Assembly: GCA_026874595.1 (NCBI GenBank)
Contig: CM049321.1
Span: 13,535,479 to 13,599,478, forward strand
DNA length: 64,000 nt
Reading direction: 5' to 3'
From: Sipunculus nudus
Lineage: Eukaryota; Annelida; Sipuncula; Golfingiida; Sipunculidae
Positions 24,490-36,904 of the stretch are shown piece by piece (position 1 is the stretch's first letter; the number at the start of each line of letters is the position of its first letter). A program made the position numbers and the translations under genes. A model generated the notes under the pieces. It worked only from the letters and a program-made list of their open reading frames with translations, was not told the DNA's origin and searched no databases.

Positions 24490-25130
24490 TAGTCTTAAAA
24501 CTAAAATGCTGGGAAAGGATTCCCATGGATTGTAGTATTGACGTCATATTATAGGAATGGCGCCCCACGATAATGTCCGAAAATGGCAAAAGATCGCCGA
24601 TTCGAAAAATAGACGGAAAGTCTTGCTGTGGCGTTCGCATTTGTACACTCCAATGCATTCTTACGACCGAGTTTTTTTGGGTTTTTTTTTTGCCGTTGCC
24701 GCATAATCGTTGTTAGATTATCCTTGCCGGAAAAAACGGATGAATGTATACATGACTTTATATATGGATGTTTTTTGCACATTGGTTGGTTTATGTTTTA
24801 AGTGGCAACGTACTGACTGATAAGCACAACGACTGGCGCAAGTTGTATAGGCCTTTGAATAAAGAACACTGAAAGTATTTGACACAAGCTCATTTGATAT
24901 TTGTAAATAAATAAATGGAATTAATAATATCATCTTGCAAGATCTACATCAAATAGTTCCGGGTCAATGCACCGCGACATATCAATATACCCTTTCATGA
25001 TTAAGCTCGAGTGGTGAATTAACGCAAAAGAATACATGTGAGCTCACAAACCAAAGCGGAAATCAATCTTGATTGCATTTTCTGGTGGACCAAAGATTAT
25101 TATACACTAGTTGTACGTTGTAGCTGTAGT
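24490..25130. other. Duplicated block B
   Basis: A diverged direct copy of 17690-18200, with an extra segment of about 100 bp around 24770-24880. It preserves landmarks such as 'aatgctgggaaagg', 'gattcgaaaaatag', 'ttgccggaaaaaac' and 'gtgaattaacgcaaaagaat'. In block A this sequence is followed within 250 bp by the glycosyltransferase start, but no glycosyltransferase follows here; a LINE fragment does instead. Confidence 0.6.
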
Positions 25131-25154
25131 CATGAATGTCATCAAGGGAGAGGT

Positions 25155-25380
25155 TACAAAACACCGGTTCCTAACAACACCTTGTGGTACCCCTTTCGTC
25201 ATATCAAGCCAGCTGCTAATGTGTCTGACGGTTTCACAATCTGCGGGCGAGATGAAAGATAGTCTAACATGAGGGCACATGAGGCTCCTTGGAAATGCCG
25301 TAGCTTTGCAATAATGAGTTGAAGGGGTAGGCAGTCGAAAGCCTTGCTCAGGTCCAACAGTAGGGCCCCAGCATAATGGC
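25155..25380 (-). pseudogene. LINE reverse-transcriptase fragment
   Basis: Read on the minus strand the segment translates to GALLLDLSKAFDCLPLQLII, then AKLRHFQGA, then a degraded KGYHKVLLGTGVL. These correspond to the catalytic palm of non-LTR reverse transcriptases (the 'LDLSKAFDCLPH' motif and the 'KGVPQGSVLGP' motif). At least one stop interrupts it. It is a short, isolated relic of a CR1/jockey-like LINE. Confidence 0.72.
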
Positions 25381-26260
25381 GGCCCGAGGGTTGTAGTTAT
25401 TTACATAACTGTGCATATAATAACCATGATGTTTGCAGGGATTTATTTATTACATTCTGGTGGACTGTGTACACTGGTTTCTCAAAATAGAGTCAATACA
25501 GACCAGATAATAATTTGTGTGAAAATTTATTGAAATATAGACGTGTTGAGATCACAATAAATATGTCAGCAAAAGGAGGCGATCCCACATGGGAATAATG
25601 CACGAGTTGTTTGAGGTTGGTTTGTTTGGATCCATATTGGAAGAAATTTGACACAAAAAATGCTACAGATACTGTTGTAAACTACCATGTGATACATGGA
25701 GCAAACGAGACCACTGAAAGACATAAGTCATAAAGCAATGAATCACTGTTGAGTTCTAAATGTTCATACTTTGTACATTTCGTGTGTCTGTTATACTATC
25801 CGTTATCAATAAAACTTTTAAAGTGATTCATCCACATTTCATTCATGTGAATGTAATTAAAGGTGCATCAGTTTTACTTTGATCTGGTTTAAACTGAATT
25901 AAACCCAATTAAAATCATTGTCCTGCAAGGATTAAGCCAGACACGACTCGGATAGGCACTGGCTAAACTGATTGATCCTACGATATGAATGATATCAGTT
26001 GGGTTTGTTTTCTTTCGCTTTTCAGTTGACTAGATATCAGCTAACATTTTTATGTTTAATGGAATACGACGGGTTTGTTAGTTAAGCCGGCTTTCCTGCA
26101 CTCAAATGATAAGAAACCACTAATCAGCAATTTGCAATCATGTGTTTTACATTTTGTTCAAAATAATAGAAACATGCTAAGAATTCTGGGGTTTTTTTTC
26201 TTGCAATTGACAAGAAATTCAATATAAATTATTCAAAGTATAAGTTAAACGAGTTATGAT
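25381..26260. other. Non-coding stretch
   Basis: No gene, RNA or clear repeat could be supported here. Confidence 0.45.
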
Positions 26261-26261
26261 A

Positions 26262-26575
26262 AACCTCCCGTCGTCCACAAAGTAATGGGGAAAATCATAA
26301 ACCTCCCTTCGTCTACAAACAAGGAAAAATTATAACCCTCCCTTCATCCCAAAAAAGGGAAAATTATATCCCTCCCTTCATCCACAAAAAAGGGAGAAAT
26401 TATAACCCTCCCTTCGTCCACAAAAAAGGGGGAAAATTATAAACCTCCCTTCTTTCACTAAAAAAGGAAAAATTTTAACCCTCCCTTCCTCTAAAAAAAA
26501 AAAGGAAAATTATAACCCTGACTTTGTCCACAAAAAAGGGGAAAATTATAACCCTCTCTTCATTCACAAATACTC
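26262..26575. repeat. Approximately 37-bp minisatellite, 8-9 copies
   Basis: Units follow 'ccctcccttcgtccacaaaa' plus 'aaggggaaaattataa', with length changes in the A and G runs. Units are directly adjacent with no unique spacers. Confidence 0.85.
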
Positions 26576-26879
26576 TATCCATGTAGAATTTTGCTTTTAA
26601 TATATGAAACATAAGAAGAGATGACGGAGCTTTTAATTAGTAGAACTTAACAAATACTCGTCGGATTTGAATCTTTTTCTCTGCCCTCTTATTCACCGTG
26701 AAATATTTTACCCTGAAGGTGTCGTCGGCGGGTCCACGGAAATGGTGAGCGTCCGTCCGTCGAAAATAATTTGACAATTCGTCACTATGCACTCATGCCA
26801 TGTCCAACATCTACAGGTAAAGTTCGAATATGGATGGCCATGATGCATTTTTTTCAGGGTCACAGAGGCAATCACGCTA

Positions 26880-28268
26880 TACAATGGTGGCGTCTTAAAA
26901 AGATGTGAAAAGTGGTACTATGAAGGAAAATAAGTTAAAATGGTTAGTAATTATAAATATTTAGGGGGAATTTTTACAAGTTTTCTTAAATGGTCAAGAA
27001 TGAAAATAACATTTAGCAAATCAAACCAATAAAGCTGTCACAATGATTAAAAAATTTATTGGTAAATATAAATATTTAACAGTGGAACAGTCTTTTCCTT
27101 TTTACTTTTTGACAGAATGGTGCTACCAGTTTTATGTTATGGCAGTGAATTATGGGGCCATGAAAACTGTGCCACTATTGAATCAGTGCAGAACAAATTT
27201 TGCAAATACATTCTTAAAATTAATTCTTCATCACCAACTGCTGCTGCACTTGGTGAATGTGGACGATGGCCTTTGAAAATTCATTATGTATTCAGATGCA
27301 TCAAGTAATGGACCAAAATATTAAGAATGACACCAAATAGGTATCCCTCCCAGTTATATGGTAAATTATGTCGCCTTGATGAACTGGGAAGGAAAACTTG
27401 GGCTACGAAAGTTAATAATTTATTATTTTCATTAGGTTTTGGTTACACTTGGATATTGCAGGATTTAGGGGATACACAATTGTTTCTGTCAGAGCTACAC
27501 CAAAGATTAAAAGATATTTATTTGCAAGAATGGTCGAATAACATTTCAAATAATAAACGTTTAGAATCATACTCCGTGTTTAAATCACTCTTAACCAGGG
27601 AAATGTATTTAAATGTTGTAAAAAATAATCATAAAACCAGTTTATCTAGATTAAGATGTTCATCACATAATTTGCAAATTAAAAAAGGAAGACATGATAA
27701 GATACACTGGACTGAGAGAAATTGTACCTATTGTTTAAAACATGGTGAAAATTTAGTTGAAACTGAATATCATTTCATAATGAAGTGTCCATTATATAAT
27801 GATTTGAGAGACCATTTTCTTTTAAATTATGTAAATTTTCTTTTGTTTCACTTATGTCAAATAAAAATCCTTTTGTTAATAATAATCTAGCAGCTTTTGT
27901 ATATTATGCTTTTAAAAGAAGAAATGATCAAGTATAAGTCAATATTAAGGTATTTAAAATGGTTCTTATTTAATATTGATATTAATTAAACTAAAACCTT
28001 TTTTGGAAAAGGATTTATCATTTTTAAAAATCTGAGCACTTAAATATTAATTGCATACAAAAACACCTGTTTATGAATTATACTATAGAAATGACCTCTT
28101 TGTGAAAAATATGTTGATATTATTGAATGCATGTACTTAAAGTTTATTTGTTAAAATGGGGTTTTTTTATATTCATCACTCATTGATACTGTATCATGCA
28201 TGCACTTATGGAAAAATGGGCCTGGGGCCTTATATTTTCTGAATAAAATATTCATTCATTCATTCACT
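26880..28268 (+). pseudogene. 5'-truncated LINE, end of reverse transcriptase and 3' tail
   Basis: The retained sequence starts with a decayed NYKYLGGIFTS block. It then reads MVLPVLCYGSELWG, a signature near the end of the RT domain in many invertebrate LINEs. A 187-codon frame (27327-27890) follows, containing SRLRCSSHNLQIKKGRH and the zinc-knuckle-like CTYC..ETEYHFIMKCPLYNDLR (C-x2-C..H-x4-C). The element ends with AATAAA and an (ATTC)4 tail (28249-28266), the mark of target-primed insertion. Stops and frame changes show that it is dead. Confidence 0.85.
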
Positions 28269-29390
28269 CTATGCAATCCTCCCGTGCGGGACCCTCAAGT
28301 CTGAGGCTAAAAATCTTCTGGTAGTGCCTATGACCTATGAATGGAGGGTTTTGTCCAATGAGGCACCATGCAGTGATATTTTACAGCTAACAGATGATAC
28401 GAGCCACCACTACACTTGAACAGTTTAAAATGGACTGGAGACATACCTTTTTGGAGATGCTTATGACCTATAAATTTCAAAACTTAACCAGTGGATAAAG
28501 TGGTGACTATAAACATAACACGTGTTTCTCAACTTATCTGACTGGTATATTTTTATAACCATTAAGTCATCTAATAATCGTTTTAATCTCGGACTTGCAT
28601 AAATTACCTTTCACAGGATTAACTTTTATTATCACACTTCTTATTTATCCGCGCTTGTGAGCAGTTCTCTGGATGAGCACTTTATAAATATGCAATAATA
28701 ATAAAAATAATAATAATAATCCCATATTCGGCAAAAATAATTTAACATTTAAGCACTTCTTTATTCTTGAAGCAGGAAATGTTGCTGTTTTATGAAACAA
28801 AGAAGAGTCCTGAGATTGGACAATAGGGAGACTGAAATGAAACTAAAGCAATTCGTTTATTGAATAAATACATAACCATTTCCTTATTGGATTTCACCCC
28901 GACCCTCACAAATCCATCCTTTCAGTATCCTCTCCTATTGTGAAGCCGCGGTTGACTTCTTTTCCACCACGTCCGAATCTATAATTTACTGAGACACTCT
29001 TTATAAAACTAAATCATTATTATACCTTAAACCAAATCTTACAAATCTTGAACGGATGATGAAATTCATCTTCATAGTACCAAGTCTGTGGCAGCAACGC
29101 TTTTCCCAGGTCCAATACTTGGTATAGTATGACGATGCTGAAACTTTGCAAGTGTTCTTCTCGGAAAAAAAATTATTTTTTCATGCAAATATGTTTTCTA
29201 ACACTACATTCACCTGTTCATGTATTCAGCATAATCATGAACTATCCGTATAATGGGTTAGAAATTCGCCAGTGAGAATATGTCCTTTTGAGTAGGAATG
29301 TGCCTTGCCGAATTGTATGTTACTATACATAAAAATAAAATGGCAATATTTATAGAACACTGTATAACGTATATGGTGTATTCAAGTAAA
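28269..29390. other. Non-coding stretch
   Basis: No gene is supported; there is a short AAT-rich microsatellite near 28693-28720. Confidence 0.45.
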
Positions 29391-29398
29391 CTGTCCAT

Positions 29399-30290
29399 TA
29401 GTGGTGGGAGTCGGTTCCTTTTTTATAATCGATCATCAGTTTGGGCAAACCGATCGATGATCGATTATTAATCGGTTCAGACAAATATAAAGAAATGTGC
29501 AATTATCTGTAAAACTACTCTCTTAACCCAGCCCGCATGTCTTAGTAGTTCTACCTGACGAAAAGAAGTTTTTGCCTTTTTTATATATATTCATATTATT
29601 ACTAAGATATGCCATTCAAAGTTTCATTTTAATTAATTATAATAATCAAGAATTAAACCACAGTCCAGGACTTGCTGGCCCTCATGAATATTCCCGCGTA
29701 TATCATGTTAACTTTACCACCAGCAAGGACTTTCATTTTATAACAATTATGATGACTGTCGACTGCTTTCTAAACAAGCCTGCCAGAAAAATTACAGGCC
29801 CATATAATTTTAGGTAAAAATTAAAAAAAAGAACTTGAAAGCTAAAAATATAATTACTCATGCGACAGCGGCAGCAGCACCTGCCATCAGTTGAGCAGAT
29901 TATTTCTAAGAGAATCTCGCAAAATTTGCATATAGACCTGGAGAATGATGGAGCATTTAAACGCCGTACCGCCCATATTTTGGAATGAAAACTCTCCTCT
30001 AATTCTACAGCTCCCTGCCAGTTCACAGAGGTTTAATAAGTCCTCCGTTCTCTCATCTACCGAGTCATACTCAGTCATATACGGAGGTTATTTTGGAACA
30101 CAGACTCATTATATGAAGCGCGGAATGTTGTAAGAAATGGAAGAATAATTTTTGCCTATAACATAAAGACATTATGGTAAAAACAATCATGAGTATGATG
30201 TAATCGATAGTTGCCTATCGTAATCGAGCACTTGAAAGTGGCAGCAAACCGAATGACTTTCGAAAAAACTCGATGATCGGCCCAACACAA
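29399..30290. mobile_element. hAT-like non-autonomous element with 8-bp target duplication
   Basis: The left end TAGTGGTGGGAGTCGGTT and the right end (inverted) TTGTGTTGGGCCGATC are short inverted termini of the TAGTGTTGGG type. They are flanked by CTGTCCAT (29391-29398) and CTGACCAT (30291-30298), a 7/8 match expected of an old 8-bp target duplication. The interior also has subterminal ATCGAT-rich inverted segments (29430-29480 and 30200-30285). At 892 bp it has no transposase frame. Confidence 0.78.
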
Positions 30291-30298
30291 CTGACCAT

Positions 30299-31270
30299 AA
30301 CATATTCCTTATTTTCTGGGGATAGTGGTCATTTACTTTAAATGTGTAGACATTTATGCAGACGATTTAGTTATTAGTAAAGGGGGAGGGAGCATTTCCA
30401 TTCGGAAAGGTATGTGTATATATGGGGGAAATACGGCCCGAGGTCTGAACGTCTGAATGACCAAAGGGCGTTCCAGTCTATTGTATTTCTCGGGTCCTCT
30501 TGAAAAAAAGTGGGCTTACTGTGAGAGAATAAGGAAGGGGGTCAGCATAAGATAAAGAATTTGATTATATCCATGGTGAAATTTATATGAAAGGCCATAT
30601 GAAGTATGCAAGATAGCAAAAAAAAAAGAAATTCATAAAATTATGAACGCTAAAGGGGGGGGGGGGCACGTGCATCCTGTGCTCCCCTCTGGATCCGCCT
30701 ATGAATTGACGCTACCACTTCCATGATAGCCAGGGACAAACCAGATATGTTCCACGGATCATCTTTTCTTGTCTGGATTACTTGAACTTCATCCAGATTG
30801 GAGCATTATGTTCCAATATTAGACTGACTTGATGGAAGACTGGGATTGGGGAACCTAGGTACAGGGGAATATATGTACTTTCCCGGGCTTATTTTGCACG
30901 ACCACGTGCTAATTGTGCTAATATAATACAGCAGATGTTTGATGGTTCAAAGAACAGGGGATTGGTAACTGAGGTTGCCCTGGTGCCTGAATGCATTAAC
31001 ACATCGTAATTCTCTAATCCCAGAAAGACTTGATAGATGATAGACACATCAATCACCAAACCAGCCTGAAAGATTTATCAAGTAGGTCTATATCTACTGA
31101 ACAGGTCACCTGAACAAGTCATGGGTCATGACGCTCAGCCGATTGACATGTTGATAATATGTCCTTGCACAGACAAGGATGGCATCAGTGTTCATGCATA
31201 TTATTTTTATCAAGACCCATAAGCACAACAAATTTGATAACAATCCAACCAGCCTTTCATGAGAAATCTG
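30299..31270. other. Non-coding stretch
   Basis: No gene. It contains a G-run (30655-30666) beside 'ctctggatccgcc' (30687-30699), one of the dispersed GGATCCGCC ends. Confidence 0.45.
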
Positions 31271-31279
31271 GCAATTTGT

Positions 31280-32660
31280 GTGTATTTCGCATTATTTCTG
31301 GGGTGCTCAAGCATATCCCAAAACTCTGAGAATATAGGTCATTTTGACCCAATTTCAGGTTTCTTGGGAGAACTTTTGAGGAACTCTCAGGATGTCAAGT
31401 TAGAAGATTCTGGGCCCCATGGTTATGTTTGTGCCCAACCTTGGTATCAAATGTTCAATCATTCTATGGGATACTTCTGTGCCCCATAGCTCGGACAATA
31501 TGGGTGTCAGAGACATAATTTCAGGTTTCCAAGGAGATTTTTTATGGGCCTCCCAGCATAGTGGTTACGATTTGTGCCCTATTAACGGATGATGGCATCT
31601 TTTAAGGTCTCAAAAATATAGGAAAAAAATAGTAAAAAAAAAATCATAAAAAACAGGTGGCGCCACCAGTTTGTAGAAACTTATAAAACACTCCATGATC
31701 AATATCCATGCAAAGAATCATGGTGATCAATGCATTAGTTGTTCAGATATTTGAGCTTTTGTATTAAATTTTTCATTATTCTGGAGGGTTCTTCGGAGCC
31801 ACATAGCTGGAATAATATGGGTAACAGAGACCTAATTCCAGGTTTCCAAGAAGACTTTTCATGGACCTCTCTGAATTTTAAGTGAGAAGATTCCAGGTCC
31901 AGCAGTTACGATTTGTGCCCTGTTAACAGATGACGGCATCTTTTGCGGTCTCAAAAATAAAGAAAAAAAATCGTAAAAAAAATCTAAAAAATACAGGTGG
32001 CGCCACCAGTCTGTAGAAAATGATGAAACACTCCATGTGCAATAACCATGCAAAGAATCATGATGATCAATGCATTAGTTGTTCAGATATTTGAGCTTTT
32101 GTATCAAATTTTTCATTATTCTGGGGGGTACTTCGGAGCCCCATAGCTTGAAAAATATGGGTAACAGAGACTTATTTCCAGGTTTCCGTGGAGACTTTTT
32201 ATAGGTCTCTCAATGTGTCAAGAATGACGATTCTAGGTCTAGTCTTTAAGATGTGTGCCCTGTTAACAGATGTTCACATTTTAAAGGTCTCAAAAATAGA
32301 GAAAAAAAATCGTAAAAATCGAAAAACACAGGTGGCGCCACCAGTCTGCAGGAAATGATGGAACATCTCAAGATCAATATGTATGCCAAAACTCATGACC
32401 ATCAGTGTTGTATATTGAAGTTTTTGTATGAAAATTTTGACTATTCTAGGGGGTACTTTGGGGCCCCATAGCTCAAAGGGTATGGGTAACAGAGACCTAA
32501 TATCTGGTTTCCAAGGAGATTTTTCATGGACCTCTCAGAATGTCAAGTTACAAGATTCTAGGTCCAGCGGTTACGATTTGTGCCTGGTTAACGAACAGAC
32601 GGACATACGGACAGACGGACAGCTAGGCAGACAGACAGACGGACGACGGACAATATAAGA
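31280..32660. repeat. Tandem array of about 330-bp units ending in a GACGGACG tract
   Basis: Four to five units each begin 'ttctggggggtacttcgg' + 'agccccatagctcg', continue with 'gggtaacagagacctaattc', 'caggtttccaaggagac', 'gatttgtgccctgttaac' and, in three units, AGGTGGCGCCACCAGT (31653, 31996 and 32330). The array ends at a GACGGACG/AGACGGAC tract (32593-32655). The terminal unit matches 315-560. Open frames are short and inconsistent between units. Confidence 0.75.
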
Positions 32661-32679
32661 CATATTTATCCAACTGTTC

Positions 32680-32681
32680 TT

Positions 32682-32712
<31 letters not shown>

Positions 32713-32722
32713 TAATAATAGT
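32680..32722. repeat. (AAT)n microsatellite
   Basis: An ATA trinucleotide run with one interruption, lying between the 330-bp array and the 33-bp minisatellite. Confidence 0.85.
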
Positions 32723-32804
32723 ATTGTATCAGTCATAATGATTCGAGTCCGAAAGCATGCAAATCTGTGGCAAGACAGTGGCGAGGACCTACATGACAAA
32801 CCTT

Positions 32805-33492
32805 CAAGTAATCATCAATTACAGTGTAACAAAACTTAAAGTTATCATTAATTGGATTGTAACAAATCTTAAAGTAATCATCAGTTAGAGTGTAACAAAT
32901 CTTAAAATAATCATCAATCAGAGTGAAACAAATCTTAAAATAATCATCAATCAGAGTGTAACAAAACTTTAGCAATCATCAATTAGAGTGTAACAAAACT
33001 TTAAGCAATCATCAATTAGAGTAAGTGTAACAAAACTTAAAGTAATGATCAGTTAGAGTGTAACAATCTTGAAGTAATCATCAATCAGAATGTAACAAAA
33101 CTTAAAGTAATCATAAATCAGAGTGTAACATAACTTAAAGTAATCATCAATTAGAGTGTAACAATCTTAAAGTAATCATCATTTAGAGTGTAACAAAACT
33201 TAAAGTAATCATCAATTAGAATGTAACAAAACGTAAAGTAACCATCAATCAGAGTGTAACCAAACTTAAAGTAATCATCAATTCGAATGTAACAAAACTT
33301 AAAGTAATCATCATTTAGAGTGTACAGCAACTTAAAGTAACCATTAATCAGAGTGTAACAAAACTTAAAGTAATCATAAATCAGAGTGTAACATAACTTA
33401 AAGTAATCATCAATTAGAGTGTAACAAAACTTAAAGTAATCATCAATGAGAATGTAACAAAACTTAAGTAAACATCAATTAGAGTGTATACA
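32805..33492. repeat. 33-bp minisatellite, about 20 copies
   Basis: Units approximate 'aatcatcaattagagtgtaa' plus 'caaaacttaaagt'. Variation is scattered and includes larger multi-unit similarities (for example 'aatcataaatcagagtgtaa' recurs near 33108 and 33368), suggesting duplication of blocks of units. The weakly repetitive minus-strand protein (LIDDYFKICYT) is just its translation. Confidence 0.9.
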
Positions 33493-34520
33493 GCAAAGCA
33501 TGGCCTCTTGATGGTTATTTCATAAACTAGGTATAATGGTTGTATTTTGTCGTAGCACAAGCCTATGAAAACAGGTGCTTGATAGTAATATAGGTTCCGT
33601 GGACATCATGCATTAATCTTGACTTTGGCTAGATTTCCAAGAAAATAATTGCAGTGAAATTGTAATTATTGGCAAATTAAAAAAAAATTAGTTTTAGCCC
33701 TGATCTGAAAATTACGAAATACACATATACATAAGATAAGACAAGGCAAGATAAGATAAATGTAATAAGTCCATAAAACTTACAAAAATTCGTTTCTCCG
33801 TTGACGCAATACATACAGACCAGAGACTGCATAGAGACTATAGACTAAAATGACAAGAGCGCAATACACTAAGACTAAAGACAAATACATGCAGCCATCA
33901 CTAGAAAATGAATATATACATCAGTTACTTCATTAATGAAACAAATATTATGAGATGGTGACACAGTGACATTCATGGAATTAGTATGGAAGTTGGCACA
34001 AAGGATGCGGCATGACTGTGGGTTTTACGTGCTTGGTTCATCCGTCTCTTACCAGATGGCAGCAGCTCCTATTGCACGTACATTGGATGACTGTCATCAC
34101 GTGCACTTTTTTACTTTTACAAGAACTCTCTTTTGATAGATATCCTCGAAATTGTTTAACTAGGTAAACCTATCTCTCATTCAACTACGTTTCTAACTCG
34201 GTTTATTAGTATATGCACTATTGTACATTAAAACAAAAAAGCAACACTTTCATTATTGAGGTTTAAAAAATTCATGATCATATTATCAGCAGGGAGTTCT
34301 CTAACCTCCCTTGAAACATACATCCTCCTTCAAGATTTCTGCGTCTGTGCAATGTCTTCTTTGATGGTTTACAAGTATATATAGTTGTTATCAATTTCAA
34401 CACCTTTATTTTCAACGAAGACCAAGTTAGGTACATTACATATCTTTCTGAAATCAAACACTACTTTCACATTTTTTTCGACATTAAACAGAAGATTGTG
34501 GTTCATACACCGTTCAGTGA
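33493..34520. other. Non-coding stretch
   Basis: No gene is supported. A short 'aagataaga' repeat occurs at 33735-33760. Confidence 0.45.
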
Positions 34521-34527
34521 TATGTGC

Positions 34528-34528
34528 A

Positions 34529-34584
<56 letters not shown>
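34528..34584. repeat. Compound (TA)n(TG)n(TA)n microsatellite
   Basis: AT repeats at 34528-34556 and 34571-34584 flank a GT run at 34557-34570. Confidence 0.9.
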
Positions 34585-34587
<3 letters not shown>

Positions 34588-35240
34588 AGTGTATATATAT
34601 AATTATACATATGTATATGTATGTATAAGTGCTGGGAATCAGTTGTAATATCATTGACGATCATCAGTAAAATCGGTTAACCTCAACCGACCGATAATAA
34701 GAAATAATTGGTTGTTTAGAAGTTTGATCTTTCGTTTGAACATAGCTATATCTTAGGCCTAAATGCGTACTAAAGTTGAAAGGTTACTAGCTGCAAAACG
34801 CCTTTTGCAAAACTCGTTACGTCATACTTGCCGCCAGAAGTTCTTGTTGAATGTGCTTAGATTATATTAACTCCATGGCCGATATATAGATGGCTCTGTC
34901 TATTGTATGATGATGACGTACATAATCAGACGCTGATCCTTTTTAGCCGCCCCAATCTTTTTGAAGGGTTTCAGACCAATTTTTGCGGCCTAGACCACCC
35001 CCACCCCCTTTTTCAGGTTTTTATCATTATTTTTCCTGAGTTTGACCCCTCCTTTACCTAAATCCTGTATCCGCCCCTGATAATGAAAATAATATATTAT
35101 TCTATCTCCCCTAGTTTATTATTATTTTTATTATATATATATATATAAATATATATATATAGATGGATAGATAGATTTGAAATCCTGGTCAGCATTTGAA
35201 ATTGCATGTAAACTATACAGTTTCAAAAAAAGATATTTCT

Positions 35241-35873
35241 TGGGACAATTAACATTCGAATATTTTTTGTGAATAAGTATTGAGATTATTTTCCGTCAAA
35301 CCTCAGGGATATTGAAGCATACCCGTTGATAAACCAATTGCCCATTAATGTTGGCACAAACAGGGGCGCAATTTCTTTTAAAAGATATTAATGTGTGTGT
35401 GTGTGTTGGGGGGGGGGCTCCAACGGCTAAGCACCCGCCCCCCCCCCCCCCCACACACCAGCCCTTTCAACAGGGGATACCATATTTAACTTACCCTCAC
35501 ACTTTCTCAATAAAACAATGTATAGCGTTACAATTTGTGTCAACAGAACAATGGGACAATTAACATTGGAATATTTTTTTGTGAATTAGAATAGAGATTA
35601 TTTTCCGTCAAACCTCAAGGATATTGAAGCATACCTGTTGATAAACCAATTGCCCATTAATGTTGGCACCAACAGGGGCGCAATTTCTTTTTAAAGATTT
35701 CAATGTGCGTGTGTGTGTGTGTGGGGGGGGGGGGGGGTGGGGGGCACGAAAGGCTCCGCCCCCGCCCCCCCCCCCCCATACACACACCAGCCTTTTCAAC
35801 AGGGGATACCACATTTAACTTACCCTCACACTTTCCCAATAAAACAATGTATAACGTTACAATTTATGTCAAC
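35241..35873. repeat. 311-bp tandem duplication, two copies
   Basis: The unit starting 'tgggacaattaacatt' at 35241 recurs at 35552. Both contain 'gagattattttccgtcaaac', 'ggcacaaacaggggcgcaat', a (GT)n-G-run and, after 'ggct', a C-run followed by 'cacaccagcc'. Each copy can therefore fold back G-run on C-run. No coding content. Confidence 0.85.
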
Positions 35874-35902
35874 AGAACCGAATTCCTAACGGGAAGCAAG
35901 TA

Positions 35903-36175
35903 CAGTATAGAACCTCAAATATCCGAATGGTTTGGGGGACATAAAATTTATTCGGATAATTGAGGTTATGGATATGCGAGGTCTGACATTTTTTTAAGAA
36001 GCATACTGCTAGTACATAGAGCATTTCATTTTTAACGTTTCATTACTAAAATGTTAATCCTGGCATACAACAACGTTATCCTATTTTCCTTTCAAAAGCA
36101 GAGAAACATTTAATCGTGATAAATTTTGCTTCCTATTTTCGAATAAAAGGGATACGGAAATTCGAGGCTCTACTG
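35903..36175. mobile_element. pogo/Tigger-like MITE
   Basis: The ends CAGTATAGAACCTCAAATAT and, inverted, CAGTAGAGCCTCGAATTTCC form imperfect inverted repeats. TA precedes the left end, whereas the right flank is CA, so the TA duplication is decayed. An internal second inverted copy of the terminus occurs at 35945-35985 ('ttattcggataattgaggtt'). At 273 bp there is no coding capacity. Confidence 0.65.
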
Positions 36176-36842
36176 CACATGTATATTCATGCATGGAAGC
36201 GACTCCGAGTCGACTACTGAGTGTGCATGCATGTGCATCTTGGCCTATAGGCCGAGGCTATTGGGGGTCCCCCTCGTGCGGGATGTGATTTCAACGACTA
36301 CCATTCTAAATCTAAGCAGTTGGATTTAGGTTTAATCATGCCATACTATCAGTCATTTTGCAAGGTAATTAAACAATTTCTGAAAGATCGCAATTTATTG
36401 ATATTTGAGAACTTTGCAAAACTATGACATTCTAATTGATTAATTAATTAATTGTTCTTATACATCATATTATATGGGGGGGGGGGGGGGCGCTCATGAT
36501 GACGCAAAACAACTAACTTTCTTGGAGTTCATTTAATTGTGAATTATTAAATTGATTGTTATCCGCCTCTGACCGTGCTGTTGTTAGTGTTATTCTAAAA
36601 ATAAGGTAGGCCTCATTGGCCTAGCTATTTAAGTATAACAAGTAATTTAATAACTAATTAAAGTTATTAACATATTATTTTCGATAACATGTTTTAATTT
36701 TTTTTTAAATATATTACTTTTCATGAAACAATAAAGTAATTGTTATCGGTATGATTTGGCCCACTTTTAAAATGAAGCTGTTATTATATTTACATGTACC
36801 CATGCAATTCCTTTAAAATTAAGTTCTCTTTCTAGTCCGCCC

Positions 36843-36904
<62 letters not shown>

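Noticed and set aside
26262-26575. CRISPR-like array
   Set aside because: Units are contiguous minisatellite copies with no unique spacers, in a eukaryotic genome; the same holds for 2085-2665 and 32805-33492.
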